NCBI GenBank assembly: GCA_905221385.1
Contig: CAJNCV010000007.1
Coordinates: forward strand, 33,350-97,349
Length of the DNA stretch: 64,000 nucleotides
Direction of reading: 5' to 3'
From: a bacterium
GTDB lineage: Bacteria > Bacillota > Bacilli > Lactobacillales > Streptococcaceae
Positions 1-9,151 of this stretch are shown here, piece after piece. The position numbers and the translations under genes were made by a program. Numbering within the stretch: the stretch's first letter is position 1; each line of letters opens with the position of its first letter. Under the pieces are notes generated by a model. That model saw only the letters and a list, made by a program, of their open reading frames with translations. It had not been told where the DNA came from and searched no databases.

Positions 1-1
1 A

Positions 2-913
2 AATGGTGTCAGTGAGCTGATTGTTATGTCCATGCAAGGGCTTTTGGATAATGGCGATGAGGTCTTGGTACCTATGCCAGACTATCCTCTCTGGACAGCC
101 GCGGTCAGCCTAGCTGGGGGAAATGCCGTTCACTATATCTGTGATGAAGCTGCAGAGTGGTACCCAGATATTGACGATATTAAGTCAAAAATCACTTCCA
201 ATACCAAGGCAATCGTCCTTATCAATCCAAATAACCCGACGGGAGCCCTTTATCCTAAGGAACTCTTGCTGGAGATTATTGAGATTGCTCGTCAAAACGA
301 TTTGATTATCTTTGCGGATGAGATTTATGACCGCATGGTGATGGATGGGCATGTGCATACGCCTGTGGCGAGCTTGGCACCAGATGTTTTCTGTGTCAGC
401 ATGAACGGTCTGTCAAAATCCCACCGTATCGCTGGTTTTCGTGTAGGATGGATGGTCTTGTCTGGTCCTAAGCACCATGTCAAGGGTTATATCGAAGGGC
501 TCAATATGCTGTCCAATATGCGTCTTTGCTCTAACGTTTTGGCCCAGCAAGTCGTACAAACATCACTAGGTGGGCACCAGTCAGTAGATGAATTGCTCCT
601 TCCTGGTGGACGGATCTATGAGCAAAGAAACTTCATTTACAATGCTATCCAAGATATCTCAGGTTTGTCTGCGGTCAAGCCGAAGGCGGGTCTTTATATC
701 TTCCCTAAAATTGACCGCAATATGTACCGCATCGATGATGATGAACAGTTCGTTCTTGATTTCTTGAAGCAGGAAAAGGTTCTCTTGGTTCATGGTCGCG
801 GCTTTAATTGGCAAGAACCAGACCATTTCCGTATTGTTTACCTCCCTCGTGTGGACGAATTGGCGCAAATTCAAGAAAAGATGACTCGTTTCTTAAAACA
901 GTATCGTAGATAA
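2..913 (+). CDS. alaA: Alanine transaminase, AlaA type (5' end outside window)
   Basis: This is a fold-type I PLP aminotransferase of the AlaA kind, which interconverts pyruvate and alanine with glutamate as amino donor. The frame is open from base 2, so the N-terminus lies upstream. Visible motifs are NPNNPTGA, the ADEIYD strand and the PLP-lysine segment GLSKSHRIAGFRVGW. The stretch from there through GYIEGL, MRLC and PGGR to PDHFRIV closely follows my recollection of E. coli AlaA. The C-terminus is intact and is followed by the rpmH promoter. Family assignment is strong; the exact amino donor is inferred. Confidence 0.9.
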   Translation, partial: NGVSELIVMSMQGLLDNGDEVLVPMPDYPLWTAAVSLAGGNAVHYICDEAAEWYPDIDDIKSKITSNTKAIVLINPNNPTGALYPKELLLEIIEIARQNDLIIFADEIYDRMVMDGHVHTPVASLAPDVFCVSMNGLSKSHRIAGFRVGWMVLSGPKHHVKGYIEGLNMLSNMRLCSNVLAQQVVQTSLGGHQSVDELLLPGGRIYEQRNFIYNAIQDISGLSAVKPKAGLYIFPKIDRNMYRIDDDEQFVLDFLKQEKVLLVHGRGFNWQEPDHFRIVYLPRVDELAQIQEKMTRFLKQYRR

Positions 914-954
914 GGCTTTCATAGGAATGGCTCGAAAACATTTGCTTGGAGCTA

Positions 955-983
955 TTGACAAAAGTGGCAGAATCGGATAGAAT
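955..983 (+). promoter_or_regulatory. rpmH promoter
   Basis: TTGACA at 955-960, a 17-base spacer, and TAGAAT at 978-983. It lies about 75 bases upstream of the rpmH start. Confidence 0.75.
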
Positions 984-1057
984 AGTAAAGTATGTTTAGT
1001 AACTGATCACTTTATAGCCGGCTAAACGAATACAAAATCTATGAGGAGGTATTCATC

Positions 1058-1192
1058 GTGAAACGTACTTATCAACCAAGTAAACTTCGTCGTGCGCGCA
1101 AACACGGATTCCGTAACCGTATGTCAACTAAAAACGGTCGTCGCGTATTGGCAGCTCGTCGTCGTAAAGGACGCAAAGTTTTGGCTGCATAA
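1058..1192 (+). CDS. rpmH: 50S ribosomal protein L34
   Basis: L34 is a small basic protein of the large ribosomal subunit. The 44 codons from the GTG at 1058 give [18 protein letters not shown], and the end reads [10 protein letters not shown], the full L34 pattern and length. GAGGAGG lies a few bases upstream of the GTG, which supports this non-ATG start. The gene has its own promoter and a terminator directly after it, so it is probably monocistronic here. Confidence 0.97.
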
Positions 1193-1212
1193 TCCAAACA
1201 AATTCAACAAAG

Positions 1213-1250
1213 AAGTCAGTAGGAACTCGAGTCTACTGACTTTTCTTTTT
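1213..1250 (+). terminator. rpmH terminator
   Basis: An 8-bp stem GTCAGTAG (1215-1222) / CTACTGAC (1233-1240) is followed by TTTTCTTTTT. Confidence 0.85.
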
Positions 1251-1326
1251 ATCTTAAAGGGTGCATTGTCCACGAAATCGGTCATTTCAGATGAAAATCA
1301 TGGGGGCTCATTTAAAAGGTCACATA

Positions 1327-1372
1327 CAAAAAACTCAAAACCAGATATAAGTTACTGATTTTGAGTTTTTGT
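1327..1372. terminator. Bidirectional terminator between rpmH and the kimA-like gene
   Basis: AAAAACTCAAAA (1329-1340) pairs with TTTTGAGTTTTT (1359-1370). The stem has A/T tails on both sides and lies just past the minus-strand permease stop codon, so it can serve both directions. Confidence 0.7.
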
Positions 1373-3217
1373 TTATTCTTTTAAGTGATAAGAGTAGCTA
1401 GCGACAACGACGTCTTCGTGCCATCTGAGAGCGTATTTTAGTTTGAGGCTCATTTGATTGTGAAGGATATTTTGCCAAGGCTTGTTAGGGATAAACTGTG
1501 GGACAAGGACTGTAACGGTATAGTTTTTTTGCTTAGCTTCTTGGGCGATTCGTTTGACATACTTAACGCTAGGGGTGATGATGTCGCGGTAGCTGGTATT
1601 GATATTCTTCAGAGTGATGTTTGGGAAGTAATCGGCAAATTCCTGGAGGATTTCTTGGTCTTTTTCTGCCGTTTCTTTAGTAGAAATGTGCATGGCCAAC
1701 ACTTCGTCACCGATACTTTGAGCGTAGTTAATGGCTCCGACACTTACTCGAGTGACATTTCCTACTAGGACAAGGACAAGGTTACCGTCATAAGTGCGCT
1801 TTTCAATTCCTTCGTAGAGTCGCAGCTGTTTTGCCACTTTTTGGTAATGGTTGTGAATGGACAAAAAGAGGAAGGTTAAAACTAGGATAATTGGGAAGAA
1901 TGGCCAGATATCTCCCAGCCTGAAGAGGAGTAAAATGAGGACAATAGCATAACAAATGATGGCCCCAAGGATATTAGCAAAGGCAGATTTTAAGAAGTTT
2001 GCTCCTTTTTCCTTTTTCCAATGGCGAATCATCCCAGTCTGAGAAAGGGCAAAGGGAACGAAGACCCCGATAGTATAAAGAGGAATCAAGCGTTCAGTAT
2101 TCCCATTAAAAATAAGAAGAAGGATCATAGCTCCAAAGGCCAGAGTTAAGATACCGTTGGAGTAGCCAAGGCGATCCCCTTTTTCCATAAAGAGATGGGG
2201 CATGTACTTGTTTTTAGCCATATTGTAGGACAGCATAGGGAAGGCTGAAAAGCCAGTATTTGCAGCTACAGCTAGAATTAAGGCTGTCGAGAACTGGAAG
2301 AGATAGTAGCTAGCATGACCAAAGAATGAATCACCAAGAATGCCCTTGGCCATTTGCGAGAGGATGGTTTCTCCGTGTTGAGGCGTGATACCCATCCAGT
2401 AGTTTAGGAAGGTAATGCCTGCAAAAAGAAATCCTAAAATCAGCGACATGATGGTCAAAGTCTGAGCAGCATTCTTTTCTTTCGGAGTTTTAAAAAATGG
2501 TACCGCATTTGAAATAGCTTCAACCCCTGTCAGAGAGGCAGAGCCGCTGGTAAAGGCTCTCAATAGGAGAACGATGGAAAGGCTTGGAACGGTTTGTCCA
2601 ATGGTTGAAGTCGCCTGATAGTTTAGGGAACCTGTAAATAGTTGAAAGAACCCATAAAGTAAGAGAAAGACGGTACTGAAGATAAAGAGGTAGACGGGAA
2701 TCATCAGAGAGCTGGCAGATTCTTTCAATCCTCTTAAATTCAAGAGCATGAGCAGGCAGACTAGGAAAATAGAGATATGAAGATTGTAGGGATGGAGGGC
2801 AGGTATGGCTGCTGTAATAGCATCAGCTCCAGAAGCAACGGATACGGCTACTGTCAGCATATAGTCAACAAGGAGGCTACCTCCTGCAATCAAGCCTAGT
2901 TCAGGGGAGAGATTTTCCCGAGTGACCATATAAGCCCCACCACCTTGAGGATAGGCGTGAATAATTTGACGATAGGAAATGGTCAAGCTAGCGAGGAGTA
3001 AGAGGACAAAAATACCGATAGGGAGGCTCCACCAAATAGCGAGAGGAGAGAGACTAACTAAAACGAGAATGACTTGTTCAGGCCCATAGGCAATAGAAGA
3101 CAAGGCATCACTGGATAACATTGCAAGTGCCTGCATTTTTCCAAGTAATCCCCCTTCGCCGTCTGTGAGAGACTTGAGTGGCCGACCGATAAAGGTATAT
3201 TTTAATTTTCTAAACAT
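1373..3217 (-). CDS. kimA: KimA-type potassium importer (APC superfamily)
   Basis: A large APC-superfamily membrane permease with about 12 membrane segments and a soluble C-terminal domain of roughly 150 residues. The N-terminal half (GRPLKSL, LAMLSSDALSSIAYG, AYPQGGGAYMV, GLIAGGSLLVDYMLTVAVS) matches my recollection of Bacillus subtilis KimA/YdaO, a high-affinity K+/H+ importer controlled by c-di-AMP. The open frame extends to 3244, but the ATG at 3217 has AAAGGA seven bases upstream and gives 614 residues, so I prefer it. No ydaO riboswitch is visible upstream. It stands alone between rpmH and tatD. Potassium as substrate is inferred from homology; a broader amino-acid permease cannot be excluded. 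Confidence 0.8.
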   Translation of the reverse strand: MFRKLKYTFIGRPLKSLTDGEGGLLGKMQALAMLSSDALSSIAYGPEQVILVLVSLSPLAIWWSLPIGIFVLLLLASLTISYRQIIHAYPQGGGAYMVTRENLSPELGLIAGGSLLVDYMLTVAVSVASGADAITAAIPALHPYNLHISIFLVCLLMLLNLRGLKESASSLMIPVYLFIFSTVFLLLYGFFQLFTGSLNYQATSTIGQTVPSLSIVLLLRAFTSGSASLTGVEAISNAVPFFKTPKEKNAAQTLTIMSLILGFLFAGITFLNYWMGITPQHGETILSQMAKGILGDSFFGHASYYLFQFSTALILAVAANTGFSAFPMLSYNMAKNKYMPHLFMEKGDRLGYSNGILTLAFGAMILLLIFNGNTERLIPLYTIGVFVPFALSQTGMIRHWKKEKGANFLKSAFANILGAIICYAIVLILLLFRLGDIWPFFPIILVLTFLFLSIHNHYQKVAKQLRLYEGIEKRTYDGNLVLVLVGNVTRVSVGAINYAQSIGDEVLAMHISTKETAEKDQEILQEFADYFPNITLKNINTSYRDIITPSVKYVKRIAQEAKQKNYTVTVLVPQFIPNKPWQNILHNQMSLKLKYALRWHEDVVVASYSYHLKE

Positions 3218-3333
3218 TTTCTTTTCCTTTGATGAAAATTTCAATAAGTGTTATTATACTGCTTTGAAAAAGGGCAGTCAAGGGAGAATGACTGATTTTT
3301 GGATATTTTTCCAAGCCGAGGGATGCTATTTTT

Positions 3334-3341
3334 GGTATAAT
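3334..3341 (+). promoter_or_regulatory. tatD extended -10 promoter
   Basis: GGTATAAT, with TATAAT at 3336-3341, predicts transcription from about 3348. That leaves only about 19 bases before the preferred tatD start at 3367. Confidence 0.65.
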
Positions 3342-3366
3342 AGATGGAAGAATGAGGTTAGAAGAG

Positions 3367-4140
3367 ATGATTTTTGATACGCACACACATTTAAATGTAG
3401 AAGAATTTGCAGGACGCGAGGCAGAAGAACTCGCCCTGGCTGCTGAGATGGGTGTGACACAGATGAATATTGTTGGTTTTGATAAGCCAACCATTGAACG
3501 AGCCCTAGAGTTGGCAGATGAGTATGAGCAACTCTACGCAACTATTGGCTGGCATCCGACGGAGGCAGGGACTTACACAGATGAGGTCGAAGCTTACTTG
3601 CTTGAAAAACTAAAACATCACAAGGTTGTTGCTTTAGGTGAGATTGGTCTGGACTACCATTGGATGACAGCACCTAAGGAAGTGCAGGAGCAGGTTTTTC
3701 GTCGTCAGATTCAGCTGTCTAAGGATTTGAATTTGCCTTTTGTGGTCCATACCCGTGATGCGCTGGAAGATACTTATGAGATTATCAAGAGTGAGGGCGT
3801 TGGCCCTCGTGGTGGGATTATGCACTCATTCTCAGGTTCTTTGGAGTGGGCTGAGAAGTTTGTCGAGCTTGGCATGACCATTTCTTTCTCAGGTGTGGTG
3901 ACCTTTAAGAAAGCGACGGATATCCAAGAGGCTGCTAGAGAACTTCCGTTAGACAAGATTTTGGTAGAAACGGATGCGCCCTATCTGGCTCCTGTTCCTA
4001 AACGTGGCCGAGAAAACAAAACAGCCTACACACGCTATGTGGTGGACTTTATCGCCGACTTGCGTGGGATGACGACTGAAGAGCTGGCGGCAGCAACGAC
4101 TGCAAATGCAGAGCGTATCTTTGGATTGGATAGTAAGTGA
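3367..4140 (+). CDS. tatD: TatD-family metal-dependent DNase
   Basis: A TIM-barrel amidohydrolase of the TatD family (3'-5' exonuclease / DNase) with a two-metal site. Metal ligands are visible in FDTHTHLN near the N-terminus, LGEIGLDYHW in the middle, VVHTRDA, and VETDAPYLAP near the C-terminus. An ATG at 3352 is in frame, but it would sit 4 bases after the predicted transcript start. The ATG at 3367 has GAGG about 10 bases upstream and gives the usual 257 residues. It overlaps rnmV as TGATG, so the two are cotranscribed. Confidence 0.9.
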   Translation: MIFDTHTHLNVEEFAGREAEELALAAEMGVTQMNIVGFDKPTIERALELADEYEQLYATIGWHPTEAGTYTDEVEAYLLEKLKHHKVVALGEIGLDYHWMTAPKEVQEQVFRRQIQLSKDLNLPFVVHTRDALEDTYEIIKSEGVGPRGGIMHSFSGSLEWAEKFVELGMTISFSGVVTFKKATDIQEAARELPLDKILVETDAPYLAPVPKRGRENKTAYTRYVVDFIADLRGMTTEELAAATTANAERIFGLDSK

Positions 4141-4703
4141 TGAAAGAAAAAATTCCCCAAGTCATCGTGGTCGAAGGGCGTGATGACACGGCCAATCTCA
4201 AACGTTACTTTGATGTAGAGACCTATGAAACACGAGGTTCCGCAATAAATGACCAGGATATAGAACGCATTCAGCGCCTGCATGAATTACATGGAGTCAT
4301 TGTCTTTACAGATCCAGATTTTAATGGAGAGCGCATTCGTCGCATGATTATGACGGCCATTCCAACGGTGCAGCATGCCTTTCTCAAGCGAGATGAGGCT
4401 GTTCCCAAATCTAAGTCCAAGGGACGTTCTCTGGGAATCGAACACGCCAGCTATGAAGATCTAAAAACAGCGCTGGCTCAGGTGACAGAGCAATTTGAAA
4501 ATGAGAACGAGTTTGACATCAGTCGTGGTGACTTGATTCGACTAGGTTTCCTAGCGGGAGCAGACAGTCGTAGACGCCGAGAGTATCTAGGTGAACAGCT
4601 CCGCATCGGTTATTCCAATGGCAAGCAACTCATCAAACGCTTAGAGTTGTTTGGGGTAACCTTGGCAGAGGTAGAAGAAGTGATGGCTAAGTATTCAGAC
4701 TAA
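4140..4703 (+). CDS. rnmV: Ribonuclease M5
   Basis: RNase M5 performs the final maturation cuts of 5S rRNA precursor together with L18. The N-terminal TOPRIM domain shows VVEGRDDTANLKRYF and VFTDPDFNGERIR, the conserved acidic residues of the fold. Length is 187 residues. The ATG at 4140 shares its A with the tatD stop codon. A GTG three bases earlier is also possible. Coupling to tatD and nearness to rsmA are the usual Firmicutes arrangement. Confidence 0.95.
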   Translation: MKEKIPQVIVVEGRDDTANLKRYFDVETYETRGSAINDQDIERIQRLHELHGVIVFTDPDFNGERIRRMIMTAIPTVQHAFLKRDEAVPKSKSKGRSLGIEHASYEDLKTALAQVTEQFENENEFDISRGDLIRLGFLAGADSRRRREYLGEQLRIGYSNGKQLIKRLELFGVTLAEVEEVMAKYSD

Positions 4704-4714
4704 GGAAATAAGAA

Positions 4715-5566
4715 ATGAAAAAAGTAATTATTACAGGTGGCAATAGTGGTATTGGCTATCAGGCTGCAAAACAATTAGCTGAAAAGGGCTGGTCAGTGAC
4801 CTTATTTTGCCGGCGGAAAGCAGCTGCTGAGCAAGCCTGTGAGGAAATCCGCCAACAAACAGAAAATCCGCATGTAGATTATATCTTGGCTGATTTATCT
4901 GATTTGGAGAGTATCAAGAAAGCAGTAGAACAGTATATCCAAAAAGAAGATGCTCTAGACGTTCTGATTAACAATGCAGCTGACTTTGATTTGTCAGTCA
5001 AAAATCCGATTCAGACTAAAGACGGTTTGGAGAAGCAATTTGCGACCAATGTTGTTGCCCCTTTCTTGCTTTCTATCCTGTTGAAAGGTTTGTTGGAAAA
5101 GTCAGAGAGTGGTCGGATTATTAATATTTCTTCCCAAGGGCTGATGCTTTATCCTTTCATGAAGCTTGATTTTGAAAATTTAGCTGGTCAAAAACATTAC
5201 AGCCCTGCTAAGACTTATTATCAGAATAAACTAGCCTTGTTGATGCTGTCGCTTTATATGCGGAAACATTGGAAAGGTATTAAGGTTCAGGCAATCCGTG
5301 TGACCAATGTCAAAGTAGATATGCGCCGCTATGATCACCTCAGCGCTTTTATGAGAAATCTTTATAAAATCAAGTCAAGATTTTCGATTAGTCCTGAAGA
5401 AATGGCGAAAGTCTACACGGCCTTATCTACAGAAGATGGATATGACGGTTTTTTGTATGACGAGAAATGCAGGGAAGTAAAAGCAAATAGATCTGCTTAC
5501 GAAGAAGAAGAGCAGAAAAAACTCTATGCCTTACTTGAGCAATTGACTTTTTCAAACGATGAATGA
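4715..5566 (+). CDS. Short-chain dehydrogenase/reductase
   Basis: A classical Rossmann-fold SDR of 283 residues. The NAD(P) motif TGGNSGIG is at the N-terminus, NNAAD replaces the common NNAG, the catalytic serine lies in IINISSQG, and the active-site YxxxK is YYQNK. The overall shape resembles the retinol-dehydrogenase-like group, but the substrate cannot be read from sequence. It follows rnmV after 11 bases, with AGGAAAT upstream of the ATG, so it is probably the last gene of the tatD-rnmV transcript. Confidence 0.85.
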   Translation: MKKVIITGGNSGIGYQAAKQLAEKGWSVTLFCRRKAAAEQACEEIRQQTENPHVDYILADLSDLESIKKAVEQYIQKEDALDVLINNAADFDLSVKNPIQTKDGLEKQFATNVVAPFLLSILLKGLLEKSESGRIINISSQGLMLYPFMKLDFENLAGQKHYSPAKTYYQNKLALLMLSLYMRKHWKGIKVQAIRVTNVKVDMRRYDHLSAFMRNLYKIKSRFSISPEEMAKVYTALSTEDGYDGFLYDEKCREVKANRSAYEEEEQKKLYALLEQLTFSNDE

Positions 5567-5794
5567 TAAAGATTTTAAAAAATAGAACAGATTTTACAAG
5601 TTGTTTCAATAGTGAGTGAAAATTCCGTATATGGAGTTGTTTGATGTGTTCCTAATGAAAATGGAAGAAGCCAGGATAAGTTAAGGGATGTTAAATAGTT
5701 CCTCGTATATATGACGATATATTATAGTTGATTTATTTCTAGGATTATCTATTTAGATAGCATTAAAATAAGAAACTTACAAGGACAGAGCGAA

Positions 5795-6093
5795 ATGACA
5801 ATACAAGTTGACAGAGAGTCTGTGTGTACTGGGGATGATGTTTTTTCTCATCAGATGGACCTTGATATCCCGGAGGATATGACAGTTGAGGAGCTTTGTA
5901 GTTTTCTTCAAAAGGACAGATATCTGCCTGGATTGGATACGGAATGGCTTCTTCGACATGGTGGAAAGACAATAAAACAAGTTATAATACGGAAACAAAA
6001 GAACTGACGAATCCAAATGTTTATTTAAAAGACCTGATTCATCAGGGCTCTAGAGGAAATGATTTTGTTTGGATATATCGTCGTTCATATTAG
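5795..6093 (+). pseudogene. Small conserved gene broken by a one-base deletion
   Basis: The first frame from the ATG at 5795 reads MTIQVDRESVCTGDDVFSHQ and stays meaningful to about FLQKDRYLPG. The coherent continuation is in the frame one base back: TKELTNPNVYLKDLIHQG, ending SRGNDFVWIYRRSY with a stop at 6091-6093. Restoring one base near 5930-5945 gives exactly 300 bases, a 99-residue protein. The first frame instead stops at 6007. The intact product would be a small soluble acidic protein of unknown function, ending 12 bases before rsmA. A sequencing error is an alternative to true decay. Confidence 0.65.
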
Positions 6094-6105
6094 AAAGGAG
6101 AATAA

Positions 6106-6978
6106 ATGAGAATTGCAGATTATAGCGTGACCAAGGCAGTGCTGGAGCGTCACGGTTTTACTTTTAAAAAGTCCTTCGGGCAAAATTTCCTGACGGATAC
6201 CAATATCCTTCAAAAAATCGTGGATACGGCTGAAATTGATGACCAGGTTAATGTTATCGAAATCGGGCCAGGTATTGGTGCTTTGACAGAATTTTTGGCT
6301 GAGCGTGCAGCTCAAGTCATGGCATTTGAGATTGACCACCGTTTGGTACCGGTTTTGGCAGATACCCTGCGTGATTTTGACAATGTGACAGTAGTCAACG
6401 AGGATATTCTCAAAGTTGACTTGGCTCAACATATCCAGAATTTCAAAAATCCAGACCTACCAATCAAGGTAGTAGCCAACTTGCCTTACTACATTACGAC
6501 TCCTATTCTCATGCACTTGATTGAGAGTGGCATTCCTTTTAGTGAGTTTGTGGTCATGATGCAAAAAGAAGTGGCGGATCGTATCTCAGCACAGCCAAAT
6601 ACAAAGGCTTACGGTAGCTTGTCGATTGCTGTGCAGTATTATATGACAGCTAAGGTTGCCTTTATCGTGCCGCGTACGGTCTTTGTGCCAGCGCCAAATG
6701 TGGACTCAGCTATTTTGAAAATGGTGCGCTGTCCAGAGCCTGCTGTAGCAGTAAAAGATGAGAACTTCTTCTTTAAGGTTTCCAAGGCTAGCTTCACCCA
6801 TCGCCGCAAGACCTTATGGAATAACTTAACAGGCTACTTTGGCAAGACTGATGAAGTCAAGGATAAGCTGACCAAGGCTTTGGATCAGGCAGGCTTGTCA
6901 CCATCTGTGCGTGGGGAAGCACTTAGCTTGGAAGAGTTTGCCAGTCTAGCTGATGCGCTTAAAGGACAAGGACTCTAA
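6106..6978 (+). CDS. rsmA: 16S rRNA dimethyladenosine transferase RsmA (KsgA)
   Basis: RsmA dimethylates the two adjacent adenines near the 3' end of 16S rRNA, a late step of small-subunit assembly. The SAM site is [15 protein letters not shown], the catalytic N6-adenine motif is NLPYYITTP, and the C-terminal helical domain carries [13 protein letters not shown]. Length is 290 residues, normal for the family. AGAAAGGAG precedes the ATG. It starts a run of tightly spaced genes (rsmA, rsgA, rpe, thiN, rmuC, yhaM), and the neighbouring rsgA also acts in 30S maturation. Confidence 0.97.
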   Translation: MRIADYSVTKAVLERHGFTFKKSFGQNFLTDTNILQKIVDTAEIDDQVNVIEIGPGIGALTEFLAERAAQVMAFEIDHRLVPVLADTLRDFDNVTVVNEDILKVDLAQHIQNFKNPDLPIKVVANLPYYITTPILMHLIESGIPFSEFVVMMQKEVADRISAQPNTKAYGSLSIAVQYYMTAKVAFIVPRTVFVPAPNVDSAILKMVRCPEPAVAVKDENFFFKVSKASFTHRRKTLWNNLTGYFGKTDEVKDKLTKALDQAGLSPSVRGEALSLEEFASLADALKGQGL

Positions 6979-6979
6979 G

Positions 6980-7858
6980 ATGCAGGGACAAATTATTAAA
7001 GCCTTAGCAGGATTCTACTATGTAGAGAGTGGTGGTCAAGTTTACCAGACACGCGCGCGTGGAAATTTCCGTAAAAAAGGCCACACGCCCTATGTTGGGG
7101 ATTGGGTAGACTTTTCTGCCGAGGAAAATTCCGAAGGTTATATCCTCAAGATTCATGAACGGAAAAACAGTCTCGTCCGTCCACCTATTGTCAATATTGA
7201 CCAAGCCGTGGTGATCATGTCCGTCAAGGAACCGGACTTCAACAGCAATTTGCTGGATCGGTTCTTGGTTCTTCTGGAACACAAGGGCATTCATCCCATC
7301 GTCTATATTTCCAAAATGGACTTGCTGGAAGATAGAGGAGAACTGGATTTTTACCAACAAACCTATCGTGCCATTGGTTACGACTTTGTGACCAGTAAGG
7401 AGGAACTCCTGCCTTTGTTGACAGGAAAAGTGACGGTCTTTATGGGGCAGACAGGTGTTGGGAAGTCAACTCTTCTCAATAAAATCGCACCAGACCTCAA
7501 TCTCGAGACAGGAGAAATTTCAGATAGTCTAGGTCGCGGTCGTCATACTACTCGTGCGGTCAGTTTCTACAACCTCAATGGGGGTAAAATCGCGGACACT
7601 CCAGGCTTTTCATCACTGGATTATGAAGTGTCAACGGCTGAAGACCTCAATCAGGCCTTTCCAGAGATTGCTAGTGTCAGTCGAGACTGTAAGTTCCGTA
7701 CTTGTACCCATACCCATGAGCCGTCCTGTGCGGTCAAACCAGCTGTTGAAGAGGGTACTATTGCCAGCTTCCGTTTTGACAACTACCTCCAATTCCTCAG
7801 TGAGATTGAAAATCGCAGAGAAACCTATAAAAAAGTCAGCAAAAAAATTCCAAAATAA
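6980..7858 (+). CDS. rsgA: Ribosome small-subunit GTPase RsgA
   Basis: A circularly permuted GTPase that checks late 30S assembly. It has an N-terminal OB fold, then the G domain with the permuted order G4 (SKMD), G1 ([12 protein letters not shown]) and G3 (DTPGF), and a C-terminal zinc motif around [16 protein letters not shown]. The ATG at 6980 lies just after the rsmA stop and gives 292 residues, the usual size. Upstream in-frame codons fall inside rsmA and are not needed. It is translationally linked with rsmA. Confidence 0.96.
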   Translation: MQGQIIKALAGFYYVESGGQVYQTRARGNFRKKGHTPYVGDWVDFSAEENSEGYILKIHERKNSLVRPPIVNIDQAVVIMSVKEPDFNSNLLDRFLVLLEHKGIHPIVYISKMDLLEDRGELDFYQQTYRAIGYDFVTSKEELLPLLTGKVTVFMGQTGVGKSTLLNKIAPDLNLETGEISDSLGRGRHTTRAVSFYNLNGGKIADTPGFSSLDYEVSTAEDLNQAFPEIASVSRDCKFRTCTHTHEPSCAVKPAVEEGTIASFRFDNYLQFLSEIENRRETYKKVSKKIPK

Positions 7859-7868
7859 GGAGAAACCT

Positions 7869-8525
7869 ATGTCTCAATACAAGATTGCTCCGTCAATTCT
7901 GGCAGCAGATTATGCCAACTTTGAACGTGAAATCAAACGCCTAGAAGCAACTGGTGCAGAATATGCCCATATCGATATCATGGATGGTCACTTTGTACCG
8001 CAAATCAGTTTTGGTGCAGGTGTGGTTGAAGCTCTTCGCCCCCATAGTAAGATGGTCTTTGACTGCCACTTGATGGTGGCGAATCCTGAGCATCATCTAG
8101 AAGATTTTGCGCGTGCAGGAGCGGATATCATCAGTATTCATGTGGAAGCAACGCCTCATATCCATGGTGCTCTTCAAAAGATTCGTTCTCTAGGTGTCAA
8201 GCCTTCTGTTGTCATCAATCCTGGTACGTCTGTCGGGGCGATTAAGCATGTCCTTCACCTAGTTGACCAAGTCTTGGTCATGACGGTTAACCCTGGCTTT
8301 GGCGGTCAAGCCTTTCTGCCTGAAACCATGGGCAAGGTTCGTGAGTTGGTTGCCCTTCGTGAGGAAAAAGGTTTGAGCTTTGAGATTGAAGTCGATGGTG
8401 GGATTGATGACCAAACTATTGCTCAAGCCAAAGAAGCTGGTGCGACCGTTTTTGTAGCAGGTTCCTATGTCTTTAAGGGAGATGTCAATGAGCGAGTGCA
8501 AACTCTCAGAAAACAACTGGACTAG
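7869..8525 (+). CDS. rpe: Ribulose-phosphate 3-epimerase
   Basis: Rpe interconverts ribulose-5-phosphate and xylulose-5-phosphate in the pentose phosphate pathway. The TIM barrel shows SILAADYANF, the metal/catalytic segment HIDIMDGHFVP, DCHLMV, MTVNPGFGGQ and EVDGGI. The ATG at 7869 follows AAGGAGAAACCT and gives 218 residues. The frame is open far upstream inside rsgA, but that extension has no rpe homology. Confidence 0.96.
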   Translation: MSQYKIAPSILAADYANFEREIKRLEATGAEYAHIDIMDGHFVPQISFGAGVVEALRPHSKMVFDCHLMVANPEHHLEDFARAGADIISIHVEATPHIHGALQKIRSLGVKPSVVINPGTSVGAIKHVLHLVDQVLVMTVNPGFGGQAFLPETMGKVRELVALREEKGLSFEIEVDGGIDDQTIAQAKEAGATVFVAGSYVFKGDVNERVQTLRKQLD

Positions 8526-9150
8526 AGCTGCCGTTTTTGCAGGCGGAGATCGTGGGCATTATCGGACGGATTTTGATTGCTTTGTCGGTGTGGACCGCGG
8601 TTCGCTATGGGTCTTGGAAGAAAACCTTCCTCTGGCTCTAGCAGTTGGGGATTTTGATTCGGTGACTGCAGACGAACGTCAGTTGATTCAAAAACGTGCC
8701 CAGCGCTTTATCCAAGCCCAACCAGAAAAGGATGATACGGATCTGGAATTGGCTCTCTTAACCATCTTTGAACAAAGTCCTCAGGCCCAAGTGACTATTT
8801 TCGGTGCTTTGGGTGGTCGTATTGACCATATGCTGGCTAATGTCTTTCTGCCTAGCAATCCCAAGTTGGCACCCTATATGCGCCAGATAGCGATTGAGGA
8901 TGGGCAAAACTTGATTGCCTATTGTCCAGAAGGGACCAGTCAGCTAGAGCCCCGTTCAGACTACGATTATCTAGCCTTTATGCCAGTTCGGGATAGCCAG
9001 CTGACTATTCTTGGTGCCAAGTACGAATTGACAGAGGAAAATTTTTTCTTTAAAAAAGTGTACGCTTCTAACGAATATATAGATAGGGAAGTTTCGGTGA
9101 CTTGCCCAGATGGCTATGTCGTCGCGCTACATAGCAAGGACAGGAGGTAG
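8488..9150 (+). CDS. thiN: Thiamine pyrophosphokinase
   Basis: ThiN transfers pyrophosphate from ATP to thiamine to make TPP. Diagnostic motifs are VGVDRGS, VGDFDSV, EKDDTDLELAL and GALGGRIDHMLANV. The frame is open from 8467, but the ATG at 8488 has AAGGGAG about seven bases upstream and yields 220 residues. It overlaps the 3' end of rpe by 38 bases, so it is translationally coupled. TPP made here is the cofactor of transketolase, which works next to Rpe. Confidence 0.93.
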   Translation: MSECKLSENNWTRAAVFAGGDRGHYRTDFDCFVGVDRGSLWVLEENLPLALAVGDFDSVTADERQLIQKRAQRFIQAQPEKDDTDLELALLTIFEQSPQAQVTIFGALGGRIDHMLANVFLPSNPKLAPYMRQIAIEDGQNLIAYCPEGTSQLEPRSDYDYLAFMPVRDSQLTILGAKYELTEENFFFKKVYASNEYIDREVSVTCPDGYVVALHSKDRR

Positions 9151-9151
9151 G

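Noticed and set aside
1020-1032. AACGAATA before rpmH as a possible competence cin-box
   Set aside because: It differs from TACGAATA, a normal sigma-A promoter lies just upstream, and rpmH is not a competence gene.
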